From Alternaria dauci (lineage: Eukaryota; Ascomycota; Dothideomycetes; Pleosporales; Pleosporaceae): a stretch of DNA of 64,000 bases. Location: the NCBI RefSeq assembly GCF_042100115.1, contig NC_091272.1, positions 2,976,001 through 3,040,000 of the forward strand, in the 5' to 3' direction. Position 1 is the stretch's first letter. Each line of letters starts with the position of its first letter. The translations under genes were made by a program, and so were the position numbers. Below, piece by piece: positions 1 through 11,749 of the stretch. Under the pieces are notes generated by a model. That model was not told where the DNA came from. It did not search any database and was given only the letters and a program-made list of their open reading frames with translations.

Positions 1-978
1 GTGGCCACCATCGGTCATAAAGAAGATTCGTGTTAGTTCCTCAAGATCAGAATGTCGACACTGGCTCCATTCACCATCGTGTCATGTCTGTGGCCTACCG
101 GGAGAGCATTTGCATCATAGTTCTCTTCATTATCATTGAAATTCCACAGCATCATGAAGAAGCGCCTCTTATCACGTTCTGCGGCTGAAAGCTTCAATAC
201 GAAATTAACTCCACAGACCAAAGCCATATTACTACCACGAAGAGTTCACCGAACAACAGCCTCCGTCTGTTCATGAATCCAATGTCACTACTGCATTTGC
301 CTCAGGCCAATCAACTCTTTTCACCCCCTGATCCTGTGGTTCACGATCAAAGCTCCACAAGACGATATGTGAGCGTGGTCTAGACCTGCCTGAACCCTAA
401 GATCGTTCGTTTCAAAATGACAGAAGTCGGCCTGCGCCACACTACATGCCATGCCGTCTCGTTTCGTTTGACGATCCCCAGTACCCACATGTTTCGTACC
501 ATGCTTTACTCGCTTCCAAGCTGTGCTAATGCTAGCTCGAGGCGATTAGCCGTAGCGTCATACATGCTATCGGATGCATTTCGTTGTGTCATTAGAAAAG
601 GTCCGACAGAGTTTTTGTTGTCATAGTTGGGCTCATATAAGGAATGCAGAATTTTCAAAATAGCCAAATGACTCTGTAGGGTGCAAAATGTCATGACAAT
701 GCTTTTTGTGAAAAGCAGAATACTCGTACATTGAGGAGGATATCATAAACGCATGATCCTACTCGGATCTTGTTTCCGGAACTCCACGCTGAATGAAACG
801 CCATTTCCGAGGCATGAACATGCCACCCCATGATGCGTTGATCTCAGCGATGATGACAAAACAACTGAAGAATTCGTGTATGTGAAGGTCGTGATACGAG
901 TGTGATGGGCGAATAGCAAGATCCACCATGCCGCTGTATACCCCACCTCGTCTTTTTCGTAATCTGGGTACATTTCCT
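1..978. other. interval without a supported gene
   Basis: No reading frame here shows a recognisable domain or a consistent set of splice sites. A 64-codon open frame on the minus strand (227-33) is the longest near the window edge, but nothing supports it. The right part is probably the 3' flank of the minus-strand gene that ends at 979. Confidence 0.5.
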
Positions 979-1934
979 TTAGGGCAGAAAATGCGAATAG
1001 TGACCTGGGACCCTCTGCCTGCACTTTTCGCAGTCCTCCCGATAACCCATGCTGAAACGGCCCATACCCGTGAGTGCACCGCTTCGTTTCCTTCCCCGCG
1101 GCGTTGATGGTGGAGCCAGTGTCGGAGAAGACTCGGTTTCCATTTGATCGGCCGTACTGGTGTGCGAAAAACTAAGTCGCGACAGCTGGGACTGGGTGAG
1201 TGCAGTCGGCGTGTCTGGAATATCCTCGTCCTCTGAGATGGGCGACGGCATACGTCTGCTCCGATCGTCATCTGTGTGCTGCCCTGGTCCCTTCCAAGCT
1301 GGTGAAGGTGCCTGCACCGAAGGTAGGTGCGGGTTGTTCATAGCCATGCCACCTGCTGAGCCACTCATAGGGTATCCTAATCCGTTCATCCCTCCTCTCT
1401 TAAACGTAGGATGTATGGGTGTAGGTATGCGAGCATTATTGTTGATGGTATCTGAGTTGAATAAAGACGGTTGGAGCATAGCCGGTCGCATGAAGTTGTT
1501 GCCAAAGGAGTTGAAGGCGGGCGAATCTGGTGGCTGGCTCCGAACGTCCGTTTCATCGTCGTCGTCCATATCCATGTCCATGTCTGTACCGCTTGACTCT
1601 CTCGATATACGAACAGGACCACCATATATCGAATCTGGCGAGTAGGCTCCTCCGTGTTCTGATTTTGCTGGCGTCATCGATCGGATGTCCGTGAACAATC
1701 TTGGAGGAGACGGCATGTGTGAACCCCGGTGGGGTAGGTTCGAAAGTATTTGGGGACGGAATTGGCCATGGCTGACCATTTCGTGGGTTTCCGGTCGGCA
1801 CTTCTGTGGTACAATTAGCCAAACCCAACAAGAACGTATTGCTGACGTGCCTTGGGGTATCTGTCCTCATCGAAATCCGAGTCTGAATCATCGTCTCGGC
1901 CTCGCTTCCTGGCCATCATCTGAAACATGGACAT
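979..1934 (-). CDS. unrecognised nuclear-type protein with C-terminal Cys pair
   Basis: I do not recognise this gene by name. The proposed model has two exons, 1934-1851 and 1803-979, giving 302 residues. The N-terminus carries a basic patch (ARKRGR) followed by an Asp/Ser acidic run, as in nuclear proteins. The middle is low-complexity and rich in Pro, Ser, Gly and Met with an MDMDMDDDDE acidic stretch, so probably disordered. The C-terminus is the most structured part: a basic RGRKRSG motif, then YREDCEKCRQRVPGHYSHF, with a CxxC pair and His residues. That tail looks conserved and could bind metal, but this is inference. The intron 1850-1804 fits only as a GC-AG intron (AAG|GCACGT ... CTAAT ... 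CACAG), which keeps phase 0; a GT donor four bases further in would put the long frame out of phase. The start and first exon are therefore less certain than the 3' exon. Confidence 0.6.
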
Positions 1935-3162
1935 GGTGACTTTGGGAAATGAGTAATCCTTATGTAGCCGCGTTCAACGCGTTGATAATTCAGACAAGAC
2001 GGTTCTTCTGGTGAATGGAGCGCTCGAGGAGGACGTAGTTGGAGAAGCGGGACAGCGGTCGAAGGTCCCTAATAGATATGTTTGGAAGCAAGTGGGCGAG
2101 GGGTCGATATGACTATCAGGGGCGCTGTTTCAGGTCGCATGAAAAGAACCCTGGCTTGAGTAGTGGAGTCGCGCGCCTCTAATGGCAGAGCGACTGTGTG
2201 GGGGGAACCTTCTCCTTGGGTGTCGGAAGTTGGTAAGCCGTCGGTTGCATGCGGAGCGTCTGAGTGGTAGTAGCGATGATGTCGACGGTGTTGTGGCTTA
2301 GCGTGGCGGAGTAGTGAATTGGCATCTGAGGTCAAGCCTTGGAATCGCCGAACCTTGGAAGCCAGGCACGGCATCACGTGGGCTGCGTATATGCATGTTC
2401 AAGGAGAAGTGAAGTGTTTTTCTACATGCGATGGCGCCGGTCGCAGGAGGCGTGTTTGCGCGCAGCCACGTCGCAAGGTCGCAAGCTGAATACAGGCCCC
2501 CTGAGAAGAGAAGGGAGGGGGTGATGTGGGTGGTCACTGGGAGGGACGAGGGACGAGGGATGATTAGAGCTGCAGCTTGGGTCAACGAGTGCCGCCGACG
2601 CGGTGCTCGAGTCTTCCAACACAAAGAGGGTCATCTTCACGCCGTCGTCAGGTCCCAGCAAAGCAACATGCATCAGCCAACAGGAACGTGGCTGATCCAG
2701 CACAGTAACAAGCTTGGCGCACCTGCATGTGCAAAGCTCCGGCGGCGGTGTATCGATAGCTTGCGGGACCCAGAACGAACCATCAGCCCCACCTTACCCT
2801 AAAGTTTCGCAGCCACACCCAAATAATTTGATAGCATATGACTGTACCTGCTACGCGCTCACGGTGTCTTTTACCTACAGCCTTCGCCGACCTCGGACCT
2901 GCGCCTGCATACATCATCTGCACACTCGCCAGGACAAACAATTGCACACCCGGCTCGCCTGGTTTCTTGACTCAAGACACACAACACGCCCTGCACTACT
3001 TGGCAGCTGTATATTCCCCTTCGTCTGTGCCACAGTCGGAGTAAGACTGACCGCGTCGCTTAAGCATCCTGTACGTCGAAGCAACATGACTCTTCCTGTT
3101 TCAGCTGAGAGGGCGCACGCTAACACATACATACATATAAAGATAGAGACATTGCTACCGCC
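1935..3162. other. divergent promoter interval
   Basis: This lies between the 5' ends of the unrecognised minus-strand gene and the plus-strand DAHP synthase gene. Open frames occur on both strands because the DNA is GC-rich, but none has a domain or fits splice signals. The only site I would name is the TGACTCA element at 2968-2974. Confidence 0.6.
2968..2974 (+). promoter_or_regulatory. TGACTCA element, candidate Gcn4/CpcA (CPRE) site
   Basis: The heptamer TGACTCA matches the full consensus for the bZIP activator Gcn4 (CPC1/CpcA in filamentous fungi), which controls amino-acid biosynthesis under starvation. It lies 189 bp upstream of the DAHP synthase ATG. Placement upstream of an aromatic-amino-acid gene makes a functional site likely; binding itself is inference. 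Confidence 0.5.
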
Positions 3163-4408
<1,246 letters not shown>

Positions 4409-4653
4409 ACATCTGTATTGAGATGAGCAATGATCAAGACCATGTGTATAGTATGGGGGCATCTGGCGTTGGGAAAAGTTTAGAGAGAAAAGGGACATGA
4501 GTGAGACGATAGGGACTGATTTACGATCAATTTATGAAACAAATGATGGAACCAACCAAATTTCCACGCATCTGCAAATTCGTGACACGAATCCAATGCC
4601 TGAAGTCTCATGGGTATCTTTGTCTTAATGCTATAGTCTCTCAGCCCACGCCT

Positions 4654-5719
4654 TCACTCTTCTTGTTCCTCCTCCTCTTCCTCCTCCACGTCTCTATTCT
4701 GCGTGCTGCGCCGATTGCCGCCTGTGCTCGCTCTCCCACCTGTCGCATAATCCGCTCGTTCTCCCACCCACACATTCCCCGAACAATCTGTCTTACACCG
4801 GGGGCATGTTCTGTTACCTCTTCTGCTGCTATAGAAATGGTTTGCGCACGCATCGTGCCATCTGACACCACATTCTCGATTGTTGCACCGTATGCCAGAT
4901 GTGACAATCTCTCTGCATCCCTCACAGTCCCTGATCCTGATGACTTCGCGCCCATCTTCGTTTTCCTCGGCAGACTCGTTATACGTCTCCTTGAGGTAAG
5001 CACGCAGCTCCATGAGTGCGCGTGGGGCAAGGGAATAGTAGCCCTTTTTTGACTTTTGGAAAAACGCTTCGTTGACAAGGGTTTCCAGGACGAGATCGGC
5101 TTCCGCGATCGAGATGCTTGTGTCGGCGTTGGTCTGTGAATCTTCCACTTCGCCGTTGATATGACTTTGTCTGCTGGCTGCCTGACTTTGCCTATTCCTG
5201 CGCGAAACACGGGCGAGCTGGGAGGCTTCTGTCTGTTTGATAGCCATCACTTCGCGGATGTTGGTGTTGTTGGTGTCGAACATGTGGTCAAGGACACGTC
5301 TTATGTAGGCGATTTCGTTTGCGGAGAAAGTGGTAGCGAGTTGAGTGACGGCATCGCTGGCGTTGTTGACAAGGGCATAGATGCTGTCTCTGCTCTGCTG
5401 ATCGCGAGTGGATCGGATTTCGTAGTCGAAGGCCTCGATTTTGGCATTGATGGTCTGGATAGTGGAGGTGATGTAGGGTTGGGTCACGTCGCCTTCTGAC
5501 CATGGGCGCTCGGGGTCTATCGCGACTGTCAGCGTATGAAACCAATTCAAGGCTCTGAGACAGACTGTATGCGGTCATCACATGAGCGAGGATGACTTTC
5601 ATCTGGTCCACTGTAAGGACGCTGTGCGTATGGAAGGCTTGCAGGAACGCGCGATGGATCGAGCTGTAGTCCTCGTCTTCGGCAGGAGGGCGTACGAAGG
5701 GCGACCCTTCACGAGACAT
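4654..5719 (-). CDS. nse1: Smc5/6 complex subunit Nse1 with RING-like finger
   Basis: Nse1 is a core non-SMC subunit of the nuclear Smc5-Smc6 complex, which handles recombination intermediates and stalled forks; with Nse3 and Nse4 it forms a subcomplex. Two exons (5719-5566, 5525-4654) give 341 residues. The 40-nt intron has a CTGAC branch site and joins TAC A to TC, restoring the conserved ...ILAHVMTAY-I-DPERPW... passage. The central part carries the family signature (FDYEIRST, YALVNNASD, TQLATTFSANEIAYIRRVLDHMF). The C-terminal third holds a variant RING: CEGC, CNNREC, RWHDACANHF, CPRCKTDC. The protein ends in a long Glu run. The next gene upstream, got1, lies in tandem and is unrelated in function. 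An ACGCGT box and a CGCGAAA sequence lie about 115-130 bp upstream, suggesting cell-cycle control. Confidence 0.93.
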
Positions 5720-6322
5720 TTTGGCGTGGGATCGAATGCGAGTGATTCAAGAAGGAGGGAATTCTGACAGGGCGGCAGAGGTATGGTAGAGTGTGAAGAA
5801 GGTGTATTCACGCGATCGCGGGGAATTCCGGAAACGCGTTAACGCGAAAGCACGTGTTCTTCATTCCAGCTGCATGGCCTCGCCCGTCGTGATTGTACGA
5901 TGACACTGGGAACCTAGTACGACCGGGTACATCTGAAGAGCTTCATAGACTCATGCGATGAATATCCGCATCGATTGAGAGAAGTGGACACCAGCTGCGA
6001 CCTGTCCCTGTCCGTACCTGAATAGGTATCTGGAGTGTCTATGAGCATCCGAGCAGCGTGGCTAAGCACCATTGGAGTAATACGTATTGATATTCTACGT
6101 CGGAATTATAATGCTTCGTCGCGACAAAAATAGGTAGTAGTTCAAGGCAACATCGTTGGCTGTGAATACGACTGCCAACCCTCTTCTGTTATCCTGCTAG
6201 TCACGACCAACCCAGTGATAACCAACGCCTTTCCGTTCTTCGTGCGTCTGTGTATCGTACAAAGTCCTAACGTCTCCTTCCATACTTCGTCATATCGTAT
6301 CGTCAATGCCCTCCATGTCATC
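5720..6322. other. nse1 promoter / got1 3' flank
   Basis: Beyond the MCB-type box at 5834-5839 and the adjacent CGCGAAA I see no gene or repeat. Confidence 0.6.
5834..5839. promoter_or_regulatory. ACGCGT (MluI cell-cycle box), with CGCGAAA next to it
   Basis: The palindrome ACGCGT is the binding core of the MBF factor that drives G1/S genes in yeasts. It sits 115 bp upstream of the nse1 ATG and is followed within a few bases by CGCGAAA, an SCB/MCB-like sequence. Two such words close together before a chromosome-maintenance gene are suggestive, not proof. Confidence 0.4.
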
Positions 6323-6990
6323 TTAGACAGGCAGGTCGGCATTCCGTCTCGCACCACTTATCGCCTCGAGTGCCCTAGCAATATACGGTCCAATCACCGG
6401 CACGTTGCTGACGAATCCCGCGATTGTCATGAGGAAGTCCCCAAATAAAACGAGTATGCCGTACAACTCAACTATGAAGCCGATGAATGCCCATCGCATC
6501 AGAATCAGCGATATACCAGCGACAAAGGCCACTGTGCCTTTCCATTTCTGTTTGCGAGCAAAGAATGCGACGGTTTTAGTTGTTCCGATGATGAGCGTAA
6601 GGCCGATTAGAAATAGTATCTATTGAGGCGGTATTAGAGCTGGTTCGACGGTGGAGGTCAAGGTTCGGAGGTGTGGTATAAACGTACGTTTCCCATTGCT
6701 AGCCTGTGATCATGTTAACAAAGCAAGCATGTATGTATGAAGGGATTAAACATACATTGCGCGGTCAAAAAACATCATGACACCTCCCATTAGAAAGAGA
6801 CCGCCTGTTCATCTTGTCAATCCTATGTTGAACAGTGGGCGCATTCGTGGTAGTGGGCGCGTACCTACCCCCTGAGCAGAAGGCGACCCCAATCTCTGTT
6901 CATGTGGTCAGCAGATGTTCTATGCAGTAGCTGCGAAGCTGCATGTTGGCGCAACATACTTTGGGTATCTGAGAGCCACATAGTCGGCAT
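6323..6990 (-). CDS. got1: Golgi vesicle transport membrane protein Got1
   Basis: Got1 is a small tetraspanning membrane protein of early Golgi and ER-derived vesicles that helps vesicle fusion and transport. Five exons (6990-6960, 6895-6869, 6804-6756, 6703-6688, 6619-6323) give 139 residues, almost the same as the 138-residue yeast protein. The spliced N-terminus reads MPTMWLSDTQKIGVAF, then GGLFLMGGVMMFFDRAML, AMGNILFLIGLTLIIG and a conserved FFARKQKWKG loop. Two further hydrophobic segments follow (ISLILMRWAFIGFIVELYG and ILVLFGDFLMTIAGFV). Only the last exon forms a long open frame; the others are 16-49 nt long, yet each boundary is a clean GT-AG with phase kept. A second in-frame ATG four codons in (6981) could serve as the start. 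It lies upstream of nse1 on the same strand. Confidence 0.95.
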
Positions 6991-7759
6991 CTTGGAAGTT
7001 TGGAATGTGTGCAGTGCGCAGCGTGCGAGGTTGTATGGTTGAAGAGAGTCAAGAAGTGGTAATGATGAACAAGGAGTAGAATGGCGCCTAGTCTTACTGT
7101 GTCAGACACGAAGACCGTGTCTCTCGTTTTCTTGTCTCGTGTCCCCTCGGTGAGAGTTGAGACGCGGCGCGCGCAGTCGGTGGTCGGGCCGGAGTATACC
7201 CCTGCTAGCGCTGGAGTTCTCGCGGGTAATCGCATAAAATTCTGGCAGGATGACTCTCAGTCTCTACAATCCTCGTCCATCCAAAGTGAGAACAGATAGT
7301 CGACATTCAAAATTTCAGCACGAAAGAGCAATTGATGCATTGTTTTTTTTTAATAGCTACAAGACACTTGAATGACTATTACAATGTAGATCCCGCCTTG
7401 ACAACAGCATGCTTCAAGCTGCTGTAACTAGGAATCCTCCCTCGAGGCCCTGGTATACTGTCTCATGGGCGCAGAAGAATACTGGATCACGGTTAAGCCG
7501 GAACACCTCCTTGAGCCATGAGCCGAAAGGCACGTGGTGGGTGGAGAGTAGTTTGACTTTGATGATCATACATGACCTCAACTAGACCTGGGTTTCTGAC
7601 CAGGCGCGGACCCATTTCATTAGCCTGCTTGATGTAGGGACGCTGGACGAGTGGAAGAACTTGAGCATCTATCAAACGGAGCGTTGCGCCGACCGTGAAG
7701 GTCGCGTGTCATATCATCAAGCTTGGAGTATAGGAGCCACCTCGGCATCGAGGTAACGC
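6991..7759. other. got1 promoter and ies6 3' flank
   Basis: No supported gene. A T-rich run (ttttttttt) occurs near 7340. Open frames of 60-110 codons occur but have no domain and no splice support. Confidence 0.55.
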
Positions 7760-8299
7760 TCACTTCAAGATTGTGTGTGCGCCTCTTGCGGCGAGATAGC
7801 CCTCTGACACATTCTGTGGCATGGTACGGATGCCTCCAAAGACCTCTTTGTTGTGGTACCTTAGACGCGTCTTGGGGTCGGTGTATGGTGCAGGAAGACC
7901 GGTTATATCGCAGTACTTCTTCTGACTGCTGGGATGGAAGCTCGGGGCCGATTCGATGTTGGTGTATGTAGGCGCTGGCCCAGCAGCAGCTCTGCCGTTC
8001 TTCTCCAATACCAGGGTGCTCAAACTCTGGGCTGCCTGGGCGATGTTTGGTGCGCGGCCGGCAGCAGCGTTGCCTTCAGCAGTCACGGCAGGTGTCGAGT
8101 TACCGCTGTTGTTCTGTGTGGCCATGACCGAGGCTTCTTTGCGTGAGGCCTCGCCGAGAATCTGCTTGAGGTTCTTGTTGCGTCGCTGCGGTGGCTTCCA
8201 GTTTGGGTTGCGGAAAGGCTTGGGCACCGCGTAGATATCGAGCTTGTCAAGAAGCGCCTGATGTGTTTTCTCATCCGAGGCGGCTGTCAATGGCGCCAT
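7760..8299 (-). CDS. ies6: INO80 complex subunit Ies6 (YL1 C-terminal domain)
   Basis: Ies6 pairs with Arp5 in a module of the INO80 chromatin remodeller that grips the nucleosome edge. The uninterrupted frame encodes 179 residues, close to the yeast protein. The N-terminal half begins with a basic segment (KPFRNPNWKPPQRRNKNLKQ) conserved in the family, then an Ala/Asn-rich linker. The C-terminal half holds the YL1-C motif: KKYCDITGLPAPYTDP followed by TRLRYHNKEVF, and the protein ends GYLAARGAHTILK. Swr1-complex protein Swc2 shares the YL1-C domain but is far longer, so the short length supports Ies6. It diverges from dad4, with 343 bp between start codons, and the gene for its partner Arp5 starts 1.1 kb away. 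Confidence 0.9.
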   Translation of the reverse strand: MAPLTAASDEKTHQALLDKLDIYAVPKPFRNPNWKPPQRRNKNLKQILGEASRKEASVMATQNNSGNSTPAVTAEGNAAAGRAPNIAQAAQSLSTLVLEKNGRAAAGPAPTYTNIESAPSFHPSSQKKYCDITGLPAPYTDPKTRLRYHNKEVFGGIRTMPQNVSEGYLAARGAHTILK

Positions 8300-8604
8300 G
8301 CTTGGGGATGTCGAGATCCTAGGGAATCGCAGTCGATCGGCTGGGATGTCTTCGCCGCGGTTCCGTGTTGTCCTGTCGCGTCGTCCGCCTGTTGTTTTTC
8401 CACTATGATCGCGTGCGAAGCTGATTCAGATGAGCTGTGCTGAGAAGTCGCGATATTGGTGCGCGCTGTGTCAGGAAGCAATGTGATCGCGGCAAAGCGT
8501 TGGTGTTGTATCGATGGAGCTTGCGGAGGTGGAGCTCTCCCGCCCGACATCTGGACCTGCATGCCTACACTAACTGCTTTCATCCTCCCCACCAAGCAAC
8601 TTGA

Positions 8605-8610
8605 ACGCGT
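8605..8610. promoter_or_regulatory. ACGCGT (MluI cell-cycle box) in the ies6-dad4 divergent promoter
   Basis: ACGCGT lies 33 bp upstream of the dad4 ATG and about 305 bp upstream of the ies6 ATG. The position is close to the dad4 start, so it may fall in the leader. MBF-type control of a kinetochore gene would make sense, but a six-base word can occur by chance. Confidence 0.3.
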
Positions 8611-8642
8611 ACCACCAACGCCAATATTACAGAGGCACGATA

Positions 8643-9026
8643 ATGGTGAGATGCTACGAAGCAGGCCTCTGGAGCGGCGCGTGAATCTGACCACGTCTGC
8701 AGGAAAGTCCACACGAGCACCAACAGAGCCAACTGCTCTCTCGCATCATTGTGAATGTCGTCAGTCAGCCCAAACGTTTCCAGATACAGTCAAGACAAGC
8801 ATGCTGACTATTCGAAAGGAGAAGTTGAATGAGGCCATCATGATGCTGAACAAGAATCTTCAAGAGATCAACATCCAGAACATGGACACAGAGCTCGTAG
8901 CTCAGATGTTCAAGAATTACCAATCTAACGTTCTCTTCCACTTGGAAGGTATACGGTCCCGCCGAGGATGGCGTATGACACGGCTGACAGGACATAGCAA
9001 CAAACGGTCTAAAGGATCCCGCGTGA
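8643..9026 (+). CDS. dad4: DASH/Dam1 complex subunit Dad4, with an ATG-only first exon
   Basis: Dad4 is a tiny subunit of the DASH (Dam1) ring that couples kinetochores to spindle microtubules. Four exons (8643-8645, 8703-8759, 8819-8948, 8998-9026) give 72 residues, exactly the length of yeast Dad4. The first exon is just the start codon: ATG|GTGAGA. The second gives [19 protein letters not shown]. The third carries the signature [18 protein letters not shown] and [11 protein letters not shown]. The last gives ATNGLKDPA and a stop. All introns are GT-AG and phase is kept throughout. The third exon also sits in a much longer accidental open frame (8456-9145) that reads through the introns and should not be taken as the gene. 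It shares a divergent promoter with ies6. Confidence 0.92.
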
Positions 9027-9398
9027 GCATGCGAGGTGGAGGATTCGTGGTATGCAGTTTGCATTTCCCATGGCACAGCCAAAGCTCGCATACGGCCCGA
9101 TCTATGGAGACTAGGGGCAGACTGAAATGGGTAGATAGTCAATAATGAGATATGACCATGTCCAAGTTTCGTGCACGACAGCAATGAGCATGGTCGTCAT
9201 GTGAAATAGCGCAACATGGCCGTGGACGGAGACGGGCTCGGACCACCGAGCATTGCAAGAGCCTCACCACATGGCAACCGCAATGCCGCGCATCCTCAGT
9301 ACCAATCGCGCTAAACAAGCTCACACGCCACGTCTCTCGTCCGCGACATGAGATAACAACCTCATCCTCGACCAATCTCCATCGCCAACTTCTCCGCC
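9027..9398. other. dad4-arp5 intergenic interval
   Basis: Holds the dad4 3' flank and the arp5 promoter. I see no further gene or repeat. Confidence 0.6.
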
Positions 9399-11749
9399 AT
9401 GGCCCCCTCAGCTATCGATGAGGCGCCGCAACCCGTAGGGCGCAATCCACCCAAACCTCCACCCAAGCTCTGGAGCGTGTCGGAACCGCCTTTTGAAGGC
9501 TTCAGGCCCGTTGACAAAGAGGGCTGGTCGCGTAGCAACAGCGAAACTGCCATAGTAATCGACAATGGTACGCTCGCAATGCAGATGCGCCCATGTTTCT
9601 ACGCAGACTAACATGCTGTAGGCTCGTCCGCCGTCCGCGCTGGGTGGTCTTTTGACTCCAAGCCCCGGTTATCAGTGTTGCCCAACATGGCGAGGTACCG
9701 CGACCGCAAGCTCAACCGAACCTTTACCTTTGTCGGCTCCGATGTCTATGCCGACGGTACGGCGCGAGGACAATCCAAACCTGTCTATGAGCCTGGCAGC
9801 AACATCGTGAACAACTGGGACGTGATGGAGGGCGTGCTTGACTACTGCTTTGTCAAACTGGGTGTGGATGGACGCTCCGGGCGCATAGATAGACCCATCG
9901 TCATGACAGAGCCTGTTGCGAACCTAGGCTATTCACGAAAGAGTACGTGAGCCAACAACACATGAGACCGCGTACAGCTAACATCAACTCTACAGCCATG
10001 TCGGAAATCCTCTTCGAGTGCTATGGCGCTCCATCCGTCGCATACGGCATCGACTCGCTCTTCTCCTACTCGTACAACGGCGGTCGCAACGGCCTGGTCA
10101 TGGACTCTTCGTACACCTCTACGCACATTATTCCCGTAGTAAACTCCAAGCCCCTGTTATCGCAAACCACGCGTCTGAACTGGGGTCGTTTCCAGTCGGC
10201 GCAATATCTGCTCAAGCTCCTGAGGCTGAAGTATCCTACATTCCCCGGGAAGATTAGCGACAACCAGGCCGAAGACCTCGTTCGAGAGCATTGCTATGTA
10301 TCACAAGACTACGAGAATGAACTCAGCCGCTACCTCGACTGGACCGGCCTAGAAGACCGAGACCATACAATTCAGTTTCCCTATACCGAGCAGATCGTGG
10401 TGCAAAAGACTGAGGAGGAGCTGGCAGCTGCAGCAGAAAAGCGCAAGGAGAGCGGTCGTAGGCTGCAGGCCCAGGCGGCTAAGATGCGTCTGGAGAAGCT
10501 GAAGAAAAAGGAGGAAGAGCTGGAGTGGTGCATCCAGTTGCAGACGCAACTGGAGGAGATTACCACGAAGAAGGAGAAGGCACGGGTATTGGAGTCGAAT
10601 GACTTTGATGATGAGAACCAGCTCAACAAACGAGTCAAGGAACTAGAAGCTGCCATCAAGAAGGCTCGGAACAAGGACCTCGGCGATGTAGAGGAGGAGC
10701 AGGTCGAAGCACCCACATTTCCTCTTTTGGAGGTTCCGGATGACCAGCTTGACGAGGAGGGTATCAAGCAGAAGCGACAGCAACGACTGATGAAGTCAAA
10801 CTACGATGCACGCCAACGCGCAAAGATTGAAAAGGAGAAGGAGAAGGCACGGCAAGCAGAAGAGCAACGGCTTGACGACCAACGGCGGGAAACCGATCCT
10901 CAAGGCTGGATAGAAGAGCGCCGGATAGCTCGCCAAGCCATTATCCAGAAGATGAAGGACCGCGAGCGTCTCAAGGCTGAGCTTGGAAACCGCAAGTCAC
11001 TCGCCAATCAAATGCGAATGAAGTCCATCGCCAACCTTGCCTCGGACGCACCCACCAAGAAGCGGCGACGAGGCGGTGGTGACGACGACACGTTTGGCGC
11101 TGACGACGCAGACTGGGGCGTCTACCGCACCATCGCTACAGGTGAAGGTTCCGACGACGAAGAAGAAGAAGACCTCTCCAAGAACCTCAAAGAAATCGAA
11201 TCCCAGCTTCTCCAACACGACCCAAACTTCACCGAAGAATCAACTCGCGAAGCACAAACAGACTGGACAAAGTCCATCCTCCACTCCTTCCTCCATGGCC
11301 CTTACCCCTTCGACGCCGAATCCCAAAAGGAAACGAACCAGATCCACCTCAACGTCGAACGCATCCGTGTTCCCGAAGTCGTCTTCCAACCCACAATCGC
11401 AGGTCTCGACCAAGCTGGCATTGTAGAAATCGCCTCCAACATCCTCACTGAGCGTCTGGCAGACTCACCACACCGCGACGACGTACTAAAGGACATTTTC
11501 CTCACCGGTGGCAACACCATGTTCCAGGGCTTCGAGGAGCGCTTGCGTTCTGAACTCCGTGCCGTGCTGCCCGCTGAGCAAACCATCAATGTGAGGAAAG
11601 CTGGGGACTGTGTTCTTGATGCCTGGCGTGGTGCGGCCCAATGGGCGGGCAAGAAGGAGTCGAGGCAGCATTTTGTTACTAGGGAGGAGTTTCTCGAAAA
11701 GGGTCCCGAGTATATCAAGGAGCATGACCAGGGGAATGCTGCTTATTAG
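9399..11749 (+). CDS. arp5: actin-related protein 5, INO80 complex subunit
   Basis: Arp5 is a nuclear actin-related protein which, with Ies6, links the INO80 ATPase to the nucleosome. Three exons (9399-9567, 9622-9942, 9996-11749) give 747 residues, near the 755 of yeast. The first exon junction rebuilds the actin phosphate loop (IVIDNGSSAVRAGW). The actin fold continues with NWDVMEGVLDYCF and TEPVANLGYSRKTMSEILFE. A long charged insertion follows at about residues 296-560, largely predicted coiled coil of Glu, Lys, Arg and Ala, with an RRRGGGDDD patch and an acidic GSDDEEEEDLSK patch. The actin fold then resumes to the end, with FLTGGNTMFQGFEERL and DAWRGAAQWAG. The large insertion is typical of Arp5 and separates it from actin, Arp4 and Arp8. 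It lies just downstream of ies6 and dad4. Confidence 0.93.

Noticed and set aside
33..227. 64-codon minus-strand frame near the left edge
   Set aside because: No domain, no splice support and no context; short frames of this size occur throughout the window by chance.
8456..9145. 229-codon plus-strand frame containing dad4 text
   Set aside because: It reads through introns. Only 8819-8948 is true coding sequence, and splicing yields the 72-residue Dad4.
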